Source of the DNA: Flammeovirga aprica JL-4
GTDB lineage: Bacteria > Bacteroidota > Bacteroidia > Cytophagales > Flammeovirgaceae
DNA: 40,364 nucleotides
Assembly: GCF_012844305.1 (NCBI RefSeq)
Contig: NZ_JABANE010000082.1
Coordinates: 1 to 40,364 of the forward strand
Reading direction: 5' to 3'
Shown: positions 27,133-34,829 of the stretch, piece by piece
Numbering within the stretch: the stretch's first letter is position 1
Layout: every line of letters starts with the position of its first letter
Notes under the pieces: generated by a model
Database searches by the model: none
Told to the model about the DNA's origin: nothing
The model's input: only the letters and a program-made list of their open reading frames with translations
Program-made: the position numbers and the translations under genes

Positions 27133-27214
27133 CGTTTTTTATTTAAGTTAAGTTCTTGATAAAAATTCCGTACATGGGGATTGTTGTAAAACCTATTTTT
27201 CATTCACCATATCG

Positions 27215-27360
27215 CAAGTGTTAAGCCGATAGGCGTCACTTGTGATCATACTTTGGCGAAGTCTCCTGACTTCGAAATGAATGAAAATGTGTTTTTTATA
27301 TTCGAAGTCGGGAGACTTCGCCAATGATCAGTTCCAAGTGACGCTTGCGCTTAACACTTG
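27215..27360. repeat. compound palindrome (inverted pair of R4) in the urtC-urtD gap
   Basis: Nested inverted repeats: CAAGTGTTAAGC (27215-27226) with GCTTAACACTTG (27349-27360); GCGTCACTTG (27233) with CAAGTGACGC (27335); TGATCA at 27243 and 27325; and a 23-bp stem with one mismatch, starting TGGCGAAGTCTCC (27254-27276) against GGAGACTTCGCCA (ending 27323). Each half also folds alone (CAAGTG with CACTTG; GAAGTC, loop TCCT, GACTTC). This resembles a paired REP/BIME layout. Confidence 0.8.
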
Positions 27361-27428
27361 AAACATGGTAATTTTCTTACCATAACTATAGTTTTCCCAC
27401 TTGCACTCAACACATTTCCTTCAAGTAC

Positions 27429-28544
27429 TTAGGCTGAAACATTTATTACTTTATTCTCCACTTCTTCTGCTTCTTTATTGTTTTTATTAGAAGCAAAAAA
27501 TGTCTTTATATAGGCTTGAATTTGTTGGAATAAGCCGATCATTCCTTTATCTAAATACAATACTGTAATCACGAACAAACCTCCTAAAACATATAACCAT
27601 CCTCCTGGTAAAATAGAGGTGAAAATACTGTAAAGTAAGTTGACTACGATAGCTCCTAACACGGCTCCTTTCAAGTTTCCTCTTCCCCCCAAGGCTACCC
27701 AAACGATCATTTCAATGGAAGCCTGCACATCCATTCTTCCCGGAGTGATAATTCCAGTTTGTGGTAAATAAAGCATACCACCAATTGCCGCAATCACTGA
27801 ACCGATCATAAAAATGGTAATCTTATACGCTGATACGCCATAACCTGTAAAACGCATTCTTGATTCACTGTCTCTGATGGCAACCAAGCCCTTTCCGAAT
27901 TTAGATTTTGTAAGGAAAGAAGAGTAGATATAAATCAAACATAACACGATAAAACTGAGGAAGTATAAACCTAGTTTTGTGGATGTTTCTCTAAGGTCAA
28001 ACCCTAATAAATATTTGAAGTCTGTTAAGCCGTTGGTACCCCCGAGCATTGTTTCATTTCTTGAGAATAAAAGGAACATCGCCAAAGCTAATGCTTGTGT
28101 AATGATGGCAAAATATACCCCTTGAATACGGCTTCTGAAGACGAAGAATCCGAAGATTAAGGAAAACAATGCCGGCACTAATAATGAAAGTATAAAGGCT
28201 AATGGAAAAGATGAGAATGGAGCCCAGAATGCGGGCAATTCAGTGACCTGATTCCATTCCATAAATGCCGGCAATTGATGTCCTTCGGGTAAATTGGAAA
28301 GGGTCATATACATACCGATTCCATAGGCACCCAAACAAAAGAAGAAGGCTTGCGTCATACTTAGCACCCCCGTATATCCCCAGATCAAGTCGATTCCAAT
28401 GGCGGCTATGGCAAAGCAAAAATAGCGACCCCACAAGGTCATGGTATTCGTTTCGACAAATCCTAAGAGATTGCCCAAAGGCATAAGTATTAGAAACAAG
28501 CCTATGAAGACTAAATGATATTTTTTCTGAATTAATGTTTTCAT
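27429..28544 (-). CDS. urtC: urea ABC transporter permease UrtC
   Basis: 371 residues from ATG 28544; a GTG seven codons earlier is open but less likely. LivM-type inner-membrane permease with about 9-10 hydrophobic segments, and the family motifs WGYTGVLSMTQAFFF, GGTNGLTDF and a cytoplasmic ATPase-coupling loop (GKGLVAIRDSESRMRFTGY). It forms the channel with UrtB. An extension after the last segment (KTFFASNKNNKEAEEVENK) is charged and cytosolic. It follows urtB by 118 bases containing an inverted repeat. Confidence 0.92.
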   Translation of the reverse strand: MKTLIQKKYHLVFIGLFLILMPLGNLLGFVETNTMTLWGRYFCFAIAAIGIDLIWGYTGVLSMTQAFFFCLGAYGIGMYMTLSNLPEGHQLPAFMEWNQVTELPAFWAPFSSFPLAFILSLLVPALFSLIFGFFVFRSRIQGVYFAIITQALALAMFLLFSRNETMLGGTNGLTDFKYLLGFDLRETSTKLGLYFLSFIVLCLIYIYSSFLTKSKFGKGLVAIRDSESRMRFTGYGVSAYKITIFMIGSVIAAIGGMLYLPQTGIITPGRMDVQASIEMIVWVALGGRGNLKGAVLGAIVVNLLYSIFTSILPGGWLYVLGGLFVITVLYLDKGMIGLFQQIQAYIKTFFASNKNNKEAEEVENKVINVSA

Positions 28545-28575
28545 GATTTCAATTTCTTTGAACACGTTTTCGGAT

Positions 28576-28671
28576 GAAGAATTGATAATTAAGAATTAAG
28601 AGGTGGTTCGTGATATAAAGAGCAGACTTATGAGTTTCTTTCCTCTACCCTCTTAACTCAATCTATTCTTC
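28576..28671. repeat. imperfect inverted repeat in the urtB-urtC gap
   Basis: The left arm begins GAAGAATTGAT and ends TTAAGAGG (28576-28603); the right arm (28649-28671) read backwards begins GAAGAATAGATT and ends TTAAGAGG. The right arm includes the urtB stop codon. AAGAATTAAGAGGTGGTTCG on the left resembles the arm of the 162-293 repeat, so the two may be one family. Confidence 0.5.
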
Positions 28672-30273
28672 AGACAATCTTCCTTTATCAGGAAAGAGTC
28701 CTTTAGGTTTGAACTGTAAGAAGAAGATGATGATGGCGAGCATTATTACCTTGCCGTACACTGCTTCATAAAAGGATTCAAAGATTTTGGACAATACGCC
28801 CACACCCATTGCTGAAGCAATAATTCCTACCAGTTTTCCTACTCCACCTACTACCACAATCAAGAAAGAATCTACGATATAAGTCTTTCCCATATTTGGA
28901 ACTACATTACCGATCAACGTCATGGCACAACCGGCAATTCCTGCCAATCCTGAACCTAAGAAGAAGGTCATGGCATCAATTCTTTTCGTGGAAATTCCTA
29001 GACAAGCACTCATATTTCTGTTTTGAGTTACCGCTCTGATTTTCACTCCTAGTCTTGACTTAAAGAAAACGATGTAGGTCAGTCCCCCCATAAACACCGT
29101 CAAACCGATGATAAACAATCTATTGAAAGGTAAAATCAAACCGTCCATTACTTCTATACCTCCTGATAGTAATTCTGGTGATTTTACGGCTGTGATATCA
29201 CCGAAAATACTTCTACAAATCTGGATCATAATCAAACTCAATCCCCACGTTCCTAAAAGGCTTTCCAACGGTTTGTTATAAAGGTGACGGATGATTAATC
29301 TTTCTATTAAAAGACCAATCAAACCTGCCGTGATAAATGATAATGGTAATGAAACCCAGAAATAACCTTCAAACCATGAAGCGGGCAAATAGGAAATAAA
29401 GCACTGCTGGATAACGTATGTTGTATATGCACCGATCATTAAGAACTCACCGTGACTCATATTGATCACACCTGCCAATCCATAAATGATTCCTAGTCCT
29501 AAGGCGACTAGCAATAAAATACTTCCTAAAGAAATACCGCTGAAAAGGTTTTGAGCTGTATTGATAAATCTTTCGTGGGCTTGAATATCACTGATCAGTT
29601 CACTTGCGAGAATGTAAGACTGATCTTGTGGTGCATTTTCTTTTTTCTTTAAATATTGTTCCAAAGGATCTAACATTTGATCCGAGGCTCCTTCACCCAA
29701 TTGAGCCAAAGCATTCATCTCCAACTGCTCCTCTCCACTTAAAAGCCAAATGGTATAAATGGCTTCATTTCCTGCTACTTTGACTTTTTCATCCCTTTCT
29801 GTTTTCAATTGTTCCGTCAGAAAGGCCACATCCTCTAAAGTACCTGACTGCTTAAAGCGTTGGTAAGCATTGAGCTTGCTTTGAGCAACAGGAGTGTACA
29901 ATTGTGTATATTTTGATAAAGGACGAAACTTTAAAATATATTTTCTTGAGAGTTTTAATGGTGTTATTCCTGCCACATCACCCTCTGCTTCTTTAAATTC
30001 AGGATATACTTCATAGTATGATTTAATACCTGGAAACAGGGTGTATGCTTTCGTTCCTTTTACATAAAGTCTTTTTTCTAATACGGCACCAATGAGTGCG
30101 TAGGTATGGGGTGTTTTAGTTTCTACTAAGAAGTTAACGGCGCTGTCTAAGCCCGTTTTATTATTGGATAATAACGTCTGTACACTGTTTTCTACCGTTT
30201 TCTCAAAAGAATAGGCAGTAAAGGAGAGGGTTCCTAAAATCAACGTTAGGAACAGGAGTTTTGATTTTAACAT
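28663..30273 (-). CDS. urtB: urea ABC transporter permease UrtB, long form
   Basis: 536 residues. A signal-like segment (LLFLTLILGTLSFTAYS) and a roughly 210-residue extracytoplasmic helical extension precede the LivH-type permease, as in the long UrtB proteins. The permease half has FSGISLGSILLLVALGLG, GVINMSHGEFLMIGAY and a coupling loop with AVTQNRNMSACLGIS. It pairs with UrtC. Role of the extension is not known from sequence; it may contact UrtA. It follows urtA by 188 bases with a hairpin. Confidence 0.93.
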   Translation of the reverse strand: MLKSKLLFLTLILGTLSFTAYSFEKTVENSVQTLLSNNKTGLDSAVNFLVETKTPHTYALIGAVLEKRLYVKGTKAYTLFPGIKSYYEVYPEFKEAEGDVAGITPLKLSRKYILKFRPLSKYTQLYTPVAQSKLNAYQRFKQSGTLEDVAFLTEQLKTERDEKVKVAGNEAIYTIWLLSGEEQLEMNALAQLGEGASDQMLDPLEQYLKKKENAPQDQSYILASELISDIQAHERFINTAQNLFSGISLGSILLLVALGLGIIYGLAGVINMSHGEFLMIGAYTTYVIQQCFISYLPASWFEGYFWVSLPLSFITAGLIGLLIERLIIRHLYNKPLESLLGTWGLSLIMIQICRSIFGDITAVKSPELLSGGIEVMDGLILPFNRLFIIGLTVFMGGLTYIVFFKSRLGVKIRAVTQNRNMSACLGISTKRIDAMTFFLGSGLAGIAGCAMTLIGNVVPNMGKTYIVDSFLIVVVGGVGKLVGIIASAMGVGVLSKIFESFYEAVYGKVIMLAIIIFFLQFKPKGLFPDKGRLSEE

Positions 30274-30343
30274 CAGAAAAAGATTAAGTGATAGAAATGT
30301 GAGATGTGAGTGAAGTACTAATTACAATTCTTGATGTGAGAGG

Positions 30344-30374
30344 AGGTCATAGGCTTTACGATCACCTATGACCT
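30344..30374. promoter_or_regulatory. hairpin in the urtA-urtB gap
   Basis: AGGTCATAGG (30344-30353) and CCTATGACCT (30365-30374) form a perfect 10-bp stem with an 11-base loop. No T-tract follows on the minus strand, so it may protect the 3' end of the urtA message or weaken read-through. This often sets binding protein above permease in ABC operons. Confidence 0.55.
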
Positions 30375-30461
30375 AGAACTATTGACCACAGTTCTACTCA
30401 CTTAAGTAGGAAACCATAAATAGTTGCTATAAATGCTTCCCTACTTAATTCTTCAATCTAA

Positions 30462-31715
30462 CTACATAGCAAACTTGCTAAATGGTTCTGGCACCACGAG
30501 ATCGTCTGTTCTTGAAATAATATCAAACTGACCATCTGCACGAATTTCTCCAATAAGTACCGGCTTCGACAAGTGATGATTATCAGGGTGCATTTCTACA
30601 TATCCGCCTGGTGCTTCAATCGAGAGACCTGATAAAGCTTTGATCACTTGGTTCACATCTGTTGTTCCCGCTTTTTCAACTGCTTTTTTCCATAAGTATA
30701 TACCTGCATACGACCAGTGAATCGGATCGTCCGTTACACGAGATTCACCGCCATGCAATCCATTTTCTTTACAATATTTTTTGAAGCTTTCCACAAACTT
30801 GAAGTTCTCCGGTGTTTTTACCGATTGGTAATAGTTCCATGCCGCCAAGTGACCTACTAAAAACTCTGTATCCATTGCTCTTAATTCATCTTCTGCTACT
30901 GACATGGCCATGATCGGGCAAGTAGATGCTGATAAACCTTGGTTGGCGAATTCTTTATAGAAAGGAACATTACTGTCACCGTTGATTGTACTCAATACAC
31001 ATGCATCACCAGAAGAAGCAAAACGCTTGATTTTTGACACAATAGTTTGGTAATCTTGGTGGTGGAATGGTGTGTATTCTTCAATGATATTTTCTTCAGG
31101 AACTCCTGAATCCAATAAGAAGTTCTTTAAAATTTTGTTGGCAGTTCTTGGGAATACATAATCCGTACCCAATAAATAGAACTTTTTATAGTTGCCACCC
31201 TCTTCACTCATCAAATATTCTGCTGATGGAATCAACTGTTGGTTTGGTGTAGCACCTGTATAAATGATGTTTGGTGATTGCTCTTGCCCTTCGTATTGTA
31301 CAGGGTAGAAAAGTAGTCCTTTGTATTCTTCGTAGACTGGCAATACTGATTTTCTTGATACTGAAGTCCAACAACCAAAAGTTACATCTACTTTATCTTT
31401 CACTAAAAGTTCTTTTGCCTTTTCGGCGAATAGATCCCAATCCGAAGCCGGATCTACGATCACAGGCTCTAATTGTTTTCCTAAAACACCACCTGAAGCA
31501 TTGATTTCATCAATTGCCATCATTAATACATCTTTTAATGACACTTCAGAAATGGCCATTGTTCCACTCAATGAGTGCAATACGCCTACTTTAATTGTTT
31601 CTTGTTTTTCTGCTACAGTTTCTGAATTGGAAGAAGCTTTTTTATTGGCACTACAGCTAAAAAATAGGCCGATTATAAAGATTAGAAGACAGTGTCTGTT
31701 GATGATACGTTTCAT
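30462..31715 (-). CDS. urtA: urea-binding lipoprotein UrtA
   Basis: 417 residues. Lipoprotein signal peptide with lipobox LFFSC (Cys near 21), then a Ser/Asn/Lys linker and a type I periplasmic-binding fold: IKVGVLHSLSGTMAISE, FGCWTSVSRKSVLP, YPVQYEGQEQSPNI and LGTDYVFPRTANK, all characteristic of UrtA. Family knowledge: captures urea outside the inner membrane for UrtBC. As a Bacteroidota lipoprotein it may sit in either membrane; the inner membrane is expected from its role. It starts 64 bases after the porin stop. Confidence 0.95.
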   Translation of the reverse strand: MKRIINRHCLLIFIIGLFFSCSANKKASSNSETVAEKQETIKVGVLHSLSGTMAISEVSLKDVLMMAIDEINASGGVLGKQLEPVIVDPASDWDLFAEKAKELLVKDKVDVTFGCWTSVSRKSVLPVYEEYKGLLFYPVQYEGQEQSPNIIYTGATPNQQLIPSAEYLMSEEGGNYKKFYLLGTDYVFPRTANKILKNFLLDSGVPEENIIEEYTPFHHQDYQTIVSKIKRFASSGDACVLSTINGDSNVPFYKEFANQGLSASTCPIMAMSVAEDELRAMDTEFLVGHLAAWNYYQSVKTPENFKFVESFKKYCKENGLHGGESRVTDDPIHWSYAGIYLWKKAVEKAGTTDVNQVIKALSGLSIEAPGGYVEMHPDNHHLSKPVLIGEIRADGQFDIISRTDDLVVPEPFSKFAM

Positions 31716-31779
31716 AGTTAAATTATTGTTTGTTCAAAAGAATTATATGAGATGTTTTTGTTTCCGATTTACGTTTGAT

Positions 31780-33111
31780 TTAGAAGACAAAGATTTGAGC
31801 TTGAAGCCATACTTGACCGTAAGTTTTTGATTCGTCTGTTGCGGCTACAGTTTTAGTTGTTGTAGTATACGATAGTCTAAGGTTGGTATTATAGCCATTG
31901 AACCAATAGTTTACACCCCCGCCGAAGACAGTAGTTGAATTGTACTTATTGAAGTCAGAAATACTTTCACCGTTACCGATTTGGTTGCTTTCAGCATTCA
32001 TCCCCTGACGCTCATAACGTAACCAAGGTTGTAATTTAAGATCCTTAAAGTAATATCCCAACTCCATGAACTGTGTATTTTGCGTAGGGATCATTGTTGC
32101 AAAAGAATATTCGTTTTCTGGGTTGTTTCCTCCTGAAATATAAGAGTATGCACTATTTAGTGTGATTGATCCTGCATTTCCTAAAGGCATATCCATAAAT
32201 ACATCAATACCTGCCGCTAAATAATCACCTTGGGTATCAACACCACCACCAATAGAAAGTGTTTTCCCTTTTCCTAAGTTAGTGCCTGAGTAGTAGAAGC
32301 TTTTATCCTCATCTAATACATTGTATACCAAACGACCTACTGTACGAATTGGTGAGGAAGTTGTTCCTTCAAAATTTGTTCTGCCTGAGAAGAAACCTAA
32401 ACGGTATTCCAATTTATTATTCGCTAGGAAACCTCTGAAGTTCACACCCAAATCTCTACCGAAATTACCTTGCAATGGACTGTCTGGAAATAAGTTATAA
32501 GGGTATTGGTAATACGTAAAATCATTGGCCATTAAACCTGCTGCTCCTTGAAGACCGTTTCTGTTATGCGACACCAATTGCAGACCACCAATCACAGAAA
32601 AGTAATCATTGAAAACATGCTCATACTGACAGTCTAAAATAATAGGTGTCACAGCTATTTGCTTTCCACCACTTGCTGTAGATGCTCCGTTGATGGGCAT
32701 TGGAATCTCCGTTTCCATAAAGAAATTACCCTTTTTGGTCAATTGAGCACCGACCATGATTCTTGCTCTGTACACTGTAAAGTCAGATTTCCATTTATCT
32801 GCTTCAGGACCTGCCGGGTCTCCACCAAAGGCATAACCGTTTTGCTGGCTTCCTGCAAACATATGAATGATTGCTCCTACTGAAAAAGAAGGTTTAAATT
32901 CTTCTTCCTTTTCCTTTTCTTCATTGTCATCAGTGCTTGTTGCAAAGATGCTTTTTGTTTCATTTTTCTCCGCATTGATTTCTTTCAGCAATGATATGTC
33001 ATCATTAAAATGTAAGCTTGCCGATTGTTTCGATTGTGCTGCAGCACTAAAGTTCACCAAAAAGAAAGTTAAGAGAGAGACTGTAAAAGTTAAGTAGTTG
33101 GTTTGTTTCAT
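31780..33111 (-). CDS. outer-membrane porin of the urea operon
   Basis: 443 residues. A signal peptide (LTFFLVNFSAAAQ) precedes an acidic, low-complexity segment (about 60-72, DDNEEKEKEEE) and a beta-barrel with many amphipathic strands (FTVYRARIMVGAQL, FFMETEIP), ending in aromatic residues (QAQIFVF). It resembles phosphate-selective porin O/P-like barrels. First gene of the minus-strand series, so it is probably the outer-membrane route for urea; this is inference from position. It has a good promoter and TTACGTAA-type sites upstream. Confidence 0.82.
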   Translation of the reverse strand: MKQTNYLTFTVSLLTFFLVNFSAAAQSKQSASLHFNDDISLLKEINAEKNETKSIFATSTDDNEEKEKEEEFKPSFSVGAIIHMFAGSQQNGYAFGGDPAGPEADKWKSDFTVYRARIMVGAQLTKKGNFFMETEIPMPINGASTASGGKQIAVTPIILDCQYEHVFNDYFSVIGGLQLVSHNRNGLQGAAGLMANDFTYYQYPYNLFPDSPLQGNFGRDLGVNFRGFLANNKLEYRLGFFSGRTNFEGTTSSPIRTVGRLVYNVLDEDKSFYYSGTNLGKGKTLSIGGGVDTQGDYLAAGIDVFMDMPLGNAGSITLNSAYSYISGGNNPENEYSFATMIPTQNTQFMELGYYFKDLKLQPWLRYERQGMNAESNQIGNGESISDFNKYNSTTVFGGGVNYWFNGYNTNLRLSYTTTTKTVAATDESKTYGQVWLQAQIFVF

Positions 33112-33130
33112 AATGTAAATTGTTATTTTA

Positions 33131-33202
33131 AATTACTTACGTAACAAACGTACGTAACAATACCTATCATTCCAACACTAATACTAAAAATTACGTAATT
33201 AC
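33131..33202. promoter_or_regulatory. TTACGTAA-type operator group over the porin promoter
   Basis: Three sites: AATTACTTACGTAAC (33131-33145), TACGTAAC (33151-33158) and the palindrome AATTACGTAATT (33189-33200). The first two flank the porin -7 element at 13-base centre spacing. A fourth copy precedes the permease gene in inverted orientation. This layout fits a repressor or shared regulator for the divergent genes. The protein that binds is not identifiable. Confidence 0.5.
33145..33175 (-). promoter_or_regulatory. predicted promoter of the porin-urt operon
   Basis: On the minus strand TTG (33173-33175) and TACGTTTG (33145-33152) are 20 bases apart, a near-ideal Bacteroidota promoter, 34 bases before the porin ATG. 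Two TACGTAAC-type sites lie against the -7 element. Confidence 0.6.
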
Positions 33203-33361
33203 AGTTCAAAAACATTTAAAAGCCTGCTATATCGCAGATTTTAATAAAAACAGACATTCATTTCGATATTTATCAAAAAACAGCATATTATTATTACATT
33301 ATGAAATATAAAAGAAATTACATTACTTAGTATTTTCAAATACACAATTCAACTACAATAT

Positions 33362-33378
33362 AAATTACGTAAGTAATT
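33362..33378. promoter_or_regulatory. TTACGTAA-type operator before the nickel permease gene
   Basis: AAATTACGTAAGTAATT is the reverse complement of the site next to the porin (ATTACTTACGTAA). It ends 17 bases before the ATG at 33396, so a bound protein there would block initiation. Confidence 0.45.
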
Positions 33379-33395
33379 AAAATTTAAAATTAAGT

Positions 33396-34034
33396 ATGCT
33401 GACAGAAAGCTTTCCTCTTTTATTATCCGCTTTAAGTATAGGAGTTATTCACACTATTTCAGGCCCAGATCATTATATGCCTTTTGTGGCATTGGCTAAA
33501 ACCAAAAACTGGAGCACTGCCAAAACACTCAATGTAGTCGCTATCTGTGGCATTGGTCATGTGATTGGCTCTATCACACTAGGTCTTTTGGGTGTTGCAT
33601 TAGGATGGAGTGTTTCCAACCTTGAAATTATAGAAGGTCAAAGAGGTTCAATTGCTTCATGGTTTCTATTGATTGCAGGTTTGCTATATGCCGTTTATGG
33701 GATTTATACAGCCGTTAAAAACAAAACTCACTCACACGTTGACACCAAAAAGTCACTTTCATTTTGGGTTATCTTTATCATTTTTGCTTTTGGCCCCTGC
33801 GAACCGCTCATTCCTTTATTAATGTACCCTGCCGCACAGCTCAACATTTATCTTCTGGGTGCCGTTACATTCGTTTTTGCAACAGCTACCATAGGTACAA
33901 TGCTCACAAGTGTATATACTTTGACAAAAGGAATTTCATTAGTCCACTGGCACAAATTAGAGCGTTTTAGTCATTTGATTGGAGGGGCTACGATCATGAT
34001 GTGCGGTGCAGGAATGGTATTTTTAGGATTATAA
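33396..34034 (+). CDS. UreH/NiCoT-like permease, probable nickel transporter
   Basis: 212 residues, about six hydrophobic segments. The N-terminal GVIHTISGPDHYMPF matches the His-Asp-His motif of the NiCoT/UreH group, and CGIGHVIGSITLG adds a second conserved His. A His-bearing loop follows (KNKTHSHVD). Family knowledge: UreH-type proteins next to urease genes supply nickel; other members move cobalt or act in cytochrome biogenesis. Divergent from the porin-urt-ure series with shared operators, which supports nickel supply for urease. The DUF-level family is clear; substrate is inference. Confidence 0.8.
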   Translation: MLTESFPLLLSALSIGVIHTISGPDHYMPFVALAKTKNWSTAKTLNVVAICGIGHVIGSITLGLLGVALGWSVSNLEIIEGQRGSIASWFLLIAGLLYAVYGIYTAVKNKTHSHVDTKKSLSFWVIFIIFAFGPCEPLIPLLMYPAAQLNIYLLGAVTFVFATATIGTMLTSVYTLTKGISLVHWHKLERFSHLIGGATIMMCGAGMVFLGL

Positions 34035-34067
34035 GGCTTGTTGTTTTTATGCCAAGGCTCATTTTTT

Positions 34068-34075
34068 TACCTTTG
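34068..34075 (+). promoter_or_regulatory. candidate -7 element for the response regulator
   Basis: TACCTTTG fits TAnnTTTG 50 bases before the ATG. A TTG lies 24 bases upstream, slightly too far for the consensus. It suggests that the regulator has its own promoter besides any read-through from the permease gene. Confidence 0.35.
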
Positions 34076-34125
34076 GAAAAATATTTTTTTGTTTACTTTC
34101 ATACAAAACTAATCGAAACGGCCTC

Positions 34126-34782
34126 ATGTTAAAGCATAGAATTTTATTAGTGGATGACCATGAAATTTTTAGGAATGGTGTAAAACAACTTGTCAATAAA
34201 GAAGAAGACCTGGAAGTTGTCGCTGAAGCTAGTAATGGTGAAGAGGCGATTCCGTTGGTGGCAAGCCATCATATTGATGTGGTCATTATGGATATTTCCA
34301 TGCCTAAAAAGTCGGGATTAGAAGCGGCAGAGCTATTACTTTCAGAATCTAAAGACACACGTATTTTATTCTTGTCTTTATATGATCGAGAAGATTATAT
34401 CATACAAGCCGTAAAGGTGGGTGCTTGTGGTTATATTCTGAAAGATGAATCGAATAAAACATTTTTAAAAGCCATCAGAAAAGTGGCGGCAGGAAAATTC
34501 TACTTCTCCGGCGACACTAGTGATATTATTGTGAAAAGTATCAGAGAAGATAAATTTGGTTCATCGTCTACCGCTAAAACACAAAATACCGTCAGTCTTT
34601 CGAAAAGAGAATCACAAATTCTAAATCACTTAATGGAAGGTCTTGACAATAAAGAAATCTCAGAAATGCACTCTGTCAGTATTCGTACAATTGAAACGCA
34701 CCGCTTGAATATTCTAAGGAAGTTGAGTGTAAAAACGATTGAACAGGCGATAGAAAAAGCAAAGAAGCTGGGGATTGTTTAA
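34126..34782 (+). CDS. NarL/FixJ-family response regulator
   Basis: 218 residues. Receiver domain 1-125 with acidic pair Asp10-Asp11, phospho-acceptor Asp56 (VVIMDISMP), a Ser in FLSLYD at the Thr/Ser position and Lys in GYILKDES. LuxR-type helix-turn-helix at about 153-215 (LSKRESQILNHLMEGLDNKEIS, then RTIETHRLNILRKL in two parts of the helix). Family knowledge: DNA-binding regulator phosphorylated by a HisKA_3 kinase. No kinase is adjacent; the only candidate is 14 kb away across the urea island. Confidence 0.93.
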   Translation: MLKHRILLVDDHEIFRNGVKQLVNKEEDLEVVAEASNGEEAIPLVASHHIDVVIMDISMPKKSGLEAAELLLSESKDTRILFLSLYDREDYIIQAVKVGACGYILKDESNKTFLKAIRKVAAGKFYFSGDTSDIIVKSIREDKFGSSSTAKTQNTVSLSKRESQILNHLMEGLDNKEISEMHSVSIRTIETHRLNILRKLSVKTIEQAIEKAKKLGIV

Positions 34783-34829
34783 GACAATCTTGCAGCTCCT
34801 TATACTGCTCAAAATAGATGAAAAGATCA

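Noticed and set aside
33200..33395. Nickel riboswitch before the UreH/NiCoT-like gene
   Set aside because: I could not find the conserved multi-helix layout of the NiCo riboswitch; the spacer shows palindromic operators instead.
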